DNA of 64,000 nt from Ianthella basta (taxonomy: Eukaryota; Porifera; Demospongiae; Verongiida; Ianthellidae). The stretch is taken from contig OZ025889.1 of assembly GCA_964019415.1 (NCBI GenBank), positions 1,721,001-1,785,000 on the forward strand, given 5' to 3'. The notes under the pieces were generated by a model, which was given only the letters and a program-made list of their open reading frames with translations, was not told where the DNA came from and did not search any database. Shown in pieces: positions 61,301 to 64,000 of the stretch (position 1 is its first letter; every line of letters starts with the position of its first letter). The position numbers were made by a program, and so were the translations under genes.

Positions 61301-61666
61301 GAGCAGTAAATCCAGTGGAGAGGCTCCTACATCTGCTGTGCAAAGTGAACCATTGCCACATCCAACTTCCTACAAATCTCCTATACGATATAGCAAGGAG
61401 CAGGTTTACGGGTTGGAAAGGTCTGAAAATAGTAACTGGGAGGATATGCTCACAGTATATTATTCCCCTTTCCTACTTGTTGCTACTGCACAAACAAACA
61501 AATGTCATACACACACTGGGAAACACATAAATTTGCAAAACAAAAACCACACACACACAAACACACTGAAAATGCACAATTTGATAATGACACATACACA
61601 CAAACACACACACACACACACATACACACAAACCTGTTACACACATACACACTTGCATACACACAA

Positions 61667-61700
<34 letters not shown>

Positions 61701-61707
61701 ACTCACA

Positions 61708-61799
<92 letters not shown>

Positions 61800-62224
61800 G
61801 ACGAAAAGCCATGTTGATGTTACTCACTATGTCACTGTACTACTACATGTGCTCCAGCCAAACCATCCACAGCTGTAATATGTGCTTCGGTATCTCGCCT
61901 CAGATCCTGTGTAGGTGCATGTATATGCCTCTGAAACATATGTTTCATCATTACAAAACCTGCAATGAGACCATGATCCACGTGTTAAGAGGACGTGAAT
62001 AAATACTGTAGCACTAACAACACTACCACACTACTAGTACGTAGCTAGCCATCAACAAGATGACAGCTGTAATGCAACCCATATGTGTAATATTGCTCTT
62101 ACCCAATATAAGCTTGGCTCTGAGAGCAAGCATTGTTTGGGCATGTTTGGCAGCCATGTCTTGCATCAGTCACTGTCACTGCTGCCACCAGTAGCAGACA
62201 AGTTGCAATGGACAGTCCCCTCAT
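42884..62224 (-). CDS. Gene C: complete EMI-EGF-sushi-Ig-GCC2 type-I receptor, 2547 aa
   Basis: Coding exons: 62224-62103, 61959-61828, 60872-60772, 58018-57923, 57503-57336, 56939-56817, 55838-55743, 55580-55458, 55241-55119, 54103-53732, 53629-52188, 52025-51896, 50749-47084, 46387-46100, 45766-45639, 43535-43487, 43368-42884. Total 7644 nt, open throughout. Approximate residues: signal 1-20, EMI to 118, EGF1-6 119-361, sushi 362-485, EGF7 plus unassigned 486-966, linker to 1009, exon-13 region 1010-2231 (polybasic sites near 1655 and 2082, two Ig between them), GCC2/GCC3 2232-2327, stalk 2328-2370, membrane helix 2371-2400, tail to 2547. Same design as B but a different stalk, membrane exon and tail. 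Exons 1-5 resemble gene A, the following ectodomain exons resemble B, so this copy looks recombinant. Confidence 0.9.
43487..43535 (-). CDS. Gene C exon 16: first half of the transmembrane helix
   Basis: 49 nt, phase 0 to 1, [16 protein letters not shown]. It joins exon 17 ([14 protein letters not shown]) to make a roughly 28-residue hydrophobic helix. Acceptor and donor fit, and B has the equivalent small exon of 55 nt. Confidence 0.82.
44688..44967. repeat. Foldback in gene C intron 15
   Basis: GAATGGCCAGCAGAAA and CAAGCAACAGTAAC at the left pair with GTTACTGTTGCTTG and TTTCTGCTGGCCATTC at the right; inner CTTGTAGCTACATGG also pairs. Confidence 0.75.
45639..45766 (-). CDS. Gene C exon 15: Pro/Thr-rich juxtamembrane stalk with internal repeat
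   Basis: 128 nt, phase 1 to 0. After [12 protein letters not shown] there are two 14-residue units, [14 protein letters not shown] and [13 protein letters not shown], then QVNL. The composition suggests an O-glycosylated stalk. B has only 59 nt at this position and no repeat, so the stalk changes length between paralogues. Confidence 0.85.
45866..46049. repeat. Small TIR element with a G21 tract in gene C intron 14
   Basis: Ends AGTCCCCCGTTTGAG and CTCAAAAGGGGGGACT are inverted. A GGTGGTCTCTCAAAGG block pairs internally. 21 consecutive G at 46014-46034. Confidence 0.5.
46100..46387 (-). CDS. Gene C exon 14: GCC2/GCC3 cysteine repeats
   Basis: 288 nt. [74 protein letters not shown]. Almost identical to B except for the last 15 or so codons. 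The GTGTGT donor gives the same phase as B. Confidence 0.9.
47084..50749 (-). CDS. Gene C exon 13: giant ectodomain exon with coiled coil and two Ig domains
   Basis: 3666 nt, two codons longer than in B. Same internal order: [20 protein letters not shown]; beta-type region; coiled coil ([20 protein letters not shown] onward); Cys-rich [27 protein letters not shown] near 48815; Ig1 ([23 protein letters not shown]); Ig2 ([30 protein letters not shown]); [10 protein letters not shown] near 47532; final [17 protein letters not shown]. Long blocks are almost identical to B at the nucleotide level (about 4 differences in 150 nt at 48430-48580 versus 18376-18530), while short patches such as the start of the beta-type region differ more. 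Confidence 0.9.
50838..51888. repeat. Dispersed repeat R2, insertion in gene C intron 12
   Basis: The same intron is 89 nt in A and 129 nt in B and aligns with the flanks here, so the extra sequence of about 1.05 kb is an insertion. It contains the TGGAGCAT hairpin (50914-51016), a GAAGAAG-rich tract (51610-51705) and ACCACTCCTACATATACAGC near its right end. Confidence 0.7.
51896..52025 (-). CDS. Gene C exon 12: linker
   Basis: 130 nt, [20 protein letters not shown] to RGYMSLN. The downstream intron is 1146 nt instead of about 100 because a roughly 1-kb repeat sits in it. Confidence 0.88.
52188..53629 (-). CDS. Gene C exon 11: EGF7 plus unassigned domain
   Basis: 1442 nt, identical in length to B. 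EGF7: [20 protein letters not shown]. Then [57 protein letters not shown] and [20 protein letters not shown]. Differences from B are scattered substitutions without indels, several of them conservative. Domain identity beyond the EGF is unknown. Confidence 0.88.
53732..54103 (-). CDS. Gene C exon 10: two sushi domains
   Basis: 372 nt, phase 1/1. [20 protein letters not shown] and [17 protein letters not shown] as in B. Ends RPMCEG at a GTAAGA donor. Confidence 0.9.
54355..54570. repeat. Foldback in gene C intron 9
   Basis: TCAAATGATCAG, GAGCAATCAC and GCAGACAGATGCAATAATGG on the left pair with CAATTATTGCATCTGTCTGC, GTGATTGCTC and CTGATCATTTGA on the right. The loop has CTGAGAAAGATCTTCATGGT CGAAACG. 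Confidence 0.75.
55119..58018 (-). CDS. Gene C exons 4-9: six EGF modules
   Basis: Exons 57923-58018, 57336-57503, 56817-56939, 55743-55838, 55458-55580 and 55119-55241. Exon 4 ([20 protein letters not shown]) and exon 5 ([16 protein letters not shown]) follow gene A; exon 6 ([26 protein letters not shown]) and exon 7 ([20 protein letters not shown]) follow gene B. Donors are GTGAGT or GTAAGT-like throughout. Confidence 0.9.
56190..56505. repeat. Dispersed repeat R1, diverged copy in gene C intron 6
   Basis: Matches the 3' two-thirds of R1 (TACCC...CCAATCA...GCACAGACTGAAAAA). Sits in the same intron as the gene A copy but is more diverged from it than the gene B copy is. Confidence 0.6.
57666..57780. 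mobile_element. Palindromic MITE with 9-bp target duplication (MULE-like)
   Basis: A 115-bp near-perfect palindrome whose arms begin TAGTCTCGCGTAGCCAGACC. ACCCCTACC flanks it exactly on both sides (57657-57665 and 57781-57789). Nine-bp duplications with long inverted repeats are typical of Mutator-like elements (family knowledge). Each arm ends in ATGACGTCAT, a CRE/ATF-type palindrome. In gene C intron 4. Confidence 0.8.
58232..58742. repeat. Foldback with about 240-bp arms in gene C intron 3
   Basis: TTGTCAAAGGGGGAATTGCT at the left pairs with AGCAATTCCCCCCTTTGACA at the right; GCCAACTGAGACACCAATA and GACTGGGGGAGGCGATCACT blocks pair inside. Only about 30 bp separate the arms. Confidence 0.85.
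58589..60390. repeat. Direct duplication of a segment of about 660 bp
   Basis: Unit 1 (58589 to about 59255) and unit 2 (59259 to about 60390) share the foldback right arm followed by TTGTAGTCAGTCAGGACATG and a block of about 500 bp with few differences, ending CATGCACACTGAAATA. Unit 2 is longer only because of the insertion at 59418-59878. Confidence 0.88.
59418..59878. mobile_element. TA-flanked TIR element with preserved empty site
   Basis: 461 bp flanked by TA. Ends CCGTATTGTCCCTAATTTTT and AATTTGGAACAATACGG are inverted. The sister duplicate at about 58746-58760 reads GAGTATTGTAGTC uninterrupted, which fixes both ends and the TA duplication. Tc1/mariner-type mobilisation is inferred. 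A second internal inverted repeat surrounds CACCTAATTC (59600-59640 and 59700-59740). Confidence 0.85.
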
Positions 62225-62241
62225 TGCTGAGCTGGCTGCTC
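60772..62241 (-). CDS. Gene C exons 1-3: signal peptide and EMI domain
   Basis: Leader [20 protein letters not shown], then [20 protein letters not shown]. In an 88-nt stretch of exon 1 I count about 3 differences from gene A. Exon 2 (61828-61959) reads [18 protein letters not shown] and [17 protein letters not shown]; exon 3 (60772-60872) reads [20 protein letters not shown] and NC. The 5'UTR acceptor after 62241 is conserved with A. Intron 2 contains a long CA microsatellite. Confidence 0.88.
60888..60912. repeat. TCAA tetranucleotide repeat
   Basis: About six units of ATCA in gene C intron 2, close to exon 3. Confidence 0.9.
61545..61800. repeat. CA-rich microsatellite
   Basis: About 255 bp of CACACA with A and T interruptions, in gene C intron 2. 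Produces long spurious frames of Thr-His and Val-Cys. Confidence 0.96.
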
Positions 62242-64000
62242 CTGGAGAAGTATAATCATATAATACAATGCAAAGAATGTGCTGACACTCAACACAACAG
62301 AATTCATTGCATTCTTCGGCCAATAAGTGCATCTGTCTCCGTCACCTCTATGAATATTTATACTAATTACTGGTACTGAGACACAGGCACAGCACTACAC
62401 TGCATGCATATAATGAGAGTGATAGATCTGGGATTAATCCTTAAGGAACAGTTTGGTCATGTACGTTGGTACATTGAACACAATCACCACTATTCTTCTG
62501 AAGCCCAATGCACATATACACAGCAGTTAGTAAACATGCACTGTATGTTACCCAGACTATATACTAGATATGTATGCTAGGGGAAGCTCAGTCCGATTCC
62601 CCTCAGGGGTCATGTTGCCGGCCAAGGGCAAAATTCTATATGTCAACAAGACAGTACTAAAATTGTTACAGTTCACATTATCTTTTTCTCCAGTAAGAGG
62701 CACATGTACAGGCATGTTGTGTGGCCTTTGAATGACTTCATTTATAAATTGCTACTTGTACTGCCACAGCCAAGAGTTGGCTACGTGGACACCATTAATG
62801 GGGTGAACCAGCAGGTGGCAACAAGACCGGTGACCCTGTTGGCAGTGGAGACACCAGCCTCGTTACCCAAGTTGCTTGGCCCCTTTGTACAGTAGGGGTA
62901 CTCATCTATGGGTTTGCAAGAGCTGTGAGATGAGAGAGGCAGGGTACAGCCTTTATTGACTGCATCTTAGATCCCTCCTGGACTCCTGGTAATAGAATTC
63001 CCCACCTATACACTTGGTAATATCTAGGTAGCTACTAGCTAACATAAGTTGCACCAGAATTAAATCTCACAGGGAACAGTATTAAAGAAAAGACAGAACA
63101 GTTGGTATTCGGCCTTGGGCCTACGGCGAATAACAAATGTGAACACACCTCACCAGCCACTCTCCGGAGTCTTGTTTTGAGTATCCAACCAAAATATGTT
63201 GGGTCGTAGGGTGAGCTCGAGGCACGGGAAATAGGGAAAAGAAGGCCTATGCGCGGACTGGTGACCAGGTCTCAGACGTTGATTATGCACGCTGGGGGCT
63301 GACTCAGTGCCTAGGTCTTCTCAAGAAGAAGGGGGCTGCGGCTGTATATATGCTTATACCAAACAAATCCTGTCATGAATAATGTGAATAGTCATAATTT
63401 AACAGCATTCATTACCCCGGGCCGTGTGTGCGGTATACCCACTGCCCTTGCTGTCCTGGTGCATGACTTGCATGTGCAATGCAGCATGGCACCTGTAAAC
63501 GTGCTGGCGAGGTTAAGGTTATAATAATACCGTTCGCTTGCACGCTTGTGTCCAGTTTTTATGACCAAGGTGACCGAGAAAGGATGGTGTACAAGTACAC
63601 TGGAATACCGTATGTAGCTAGCTAGACGTGCGTAAAGGGATCACAGAACACGCAGATGGTCTTCAACCACTTTGAATCTATGCCTCTGGCAATTTGTACT
63701 TCAGCAATGAATGACGAAGGAACAACCAATGCATCGCCACTCCTTCCCAGTCTAGTCAGCTGGCTTGGTGCATGTGTTACCTAGTTCAATGCCTTAGCCA
63801 ATTCTTTCATATTCTCTCAAGCAATCTATCCGAGCAGATGGCCGCAGTGTCTTAGAGGCCTAGGAATGTACGGGATGACAGACATGCGGTAGAGCCCACA
63901 TCCTTTCCCGTTCATAGATTCCTGGGAGCATAGATTCTAAACTACGCGGATAGCAGTCCTTCTCACCCGATCAACGGCGGTTCAAGCATACAGTTAGTGG
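62242..64000. other. Upstream region of gene C
   Basis: 1.76 kb with no supported gene. 63361-63416 shares about 55 bp with 39980-40036 upstream of gene B. The rest shows nothing I can identify. Confidence 0.6.

Noticed and set aside
61338-62002. Long His-Thr and Val-Cys reading frames on both strands
   Set aside because: Products of the CA microsatellite in gene C intron 2.
62704-62895. 63-codon + strand frame upstream of gene C
   Set aside because: No recognisable domain, no conserved counterpart upstream of A or B, and no splice partners.
1-64000. Prokaryotic features, CRISPR arrays, tRNA or rRNA genes
   Set aside because: No regularly spaced direct repeats with unique spacers, no tRNA-like cloverleaf or rRNA sequence noticed; spliced exons show this is eukaryotic DNA.

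Overview
The window is metazoan-type genomic DNA: multi-exon genes with GT-AG introns, symmetric phase-1 extracellular modules, AT-rich introns, microsatellites and many small inverted-repeat transposons. The protein style (EMI, EGF, sushi, Ig and ephrin-receptor-like cysteine repeats in one receptor) and the transposon remnants (THAP, Tigger/pogo, piggyBac-like) suggest an early-branching animal, most likely a demosponge. That assignment is an inference from style; no organism name is visible in the sequence.

All recognisable genes are on the minus strand. They form a tandem array of three paralogues of one very large type-I membrane receptor. Gene A (1-9244) is cut by the left edge, so only its 5' thirteen exons are present. 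Gene B (14992-38603) and gene C (42884-62224) are complete. I rebuilt the exons from splice sites and from alignment among the copies. B has 17 coding exons totalling 7464 nt (2487 aa), C has 17 totalling 7644 nt (2547 aa), both open throughout. Eleven of the 17 coding-exon lengths are identical wherever the exon is present in the window; the rest are signal exon 1, exons 11, 13 and 14, and the membrane and tail exons. Protein order: signal peptide, EMI domain (split over exons 1-3), six EGF modules (exons 4-9), two sushi domains (exon 10), a seventh EGF joined to a large unassigned region (exon 11), a linker (exon 12), a roughly 1220-residue exon 13 (unassigned beta-type region, coiled coil, Cys-rich part, polybasic site, two Ig domains, second polybasic site), GCC2/GCC3 cysteine repeats (exon 14), stalk, transmembrane helix, and a tyrosine-containing tail. 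The EMI-EGF head is of the MEGF10/Draper/PEAR1 kind, so recognition or engulfment-type receptors are plausible; allorecognition or immune roles are speculation from the tandem array.

The copies are not related in a simple tree. In exons 1-5 gene C resembles A; from exon 6 through exon 14 it resembles B, with near-identity in long stretches. Stalk, membrane and tail exons of B and C have diverged strongly. This points to gene conversion or unequal crossover homogenising ectodomains while tails diverge.

Between and inside the genes (intergenic 9262-14991, 38604-42883, 62242-64000, and large introns) I see no further credible host gene. These stretches hold a Tigger/pogo-like element, a THAP-bearing inverted-repeat element nested in an older repeat, a piggyBac-like MITE, a palindromic MITE with a 9-bp target duplication, a TA-flanked insertion with its empty site preserved in a neighbouring duplicate, several long foldbacks (some with hammerhead-ribozyme-like cores), microsatellites and homopolymer G tracts.
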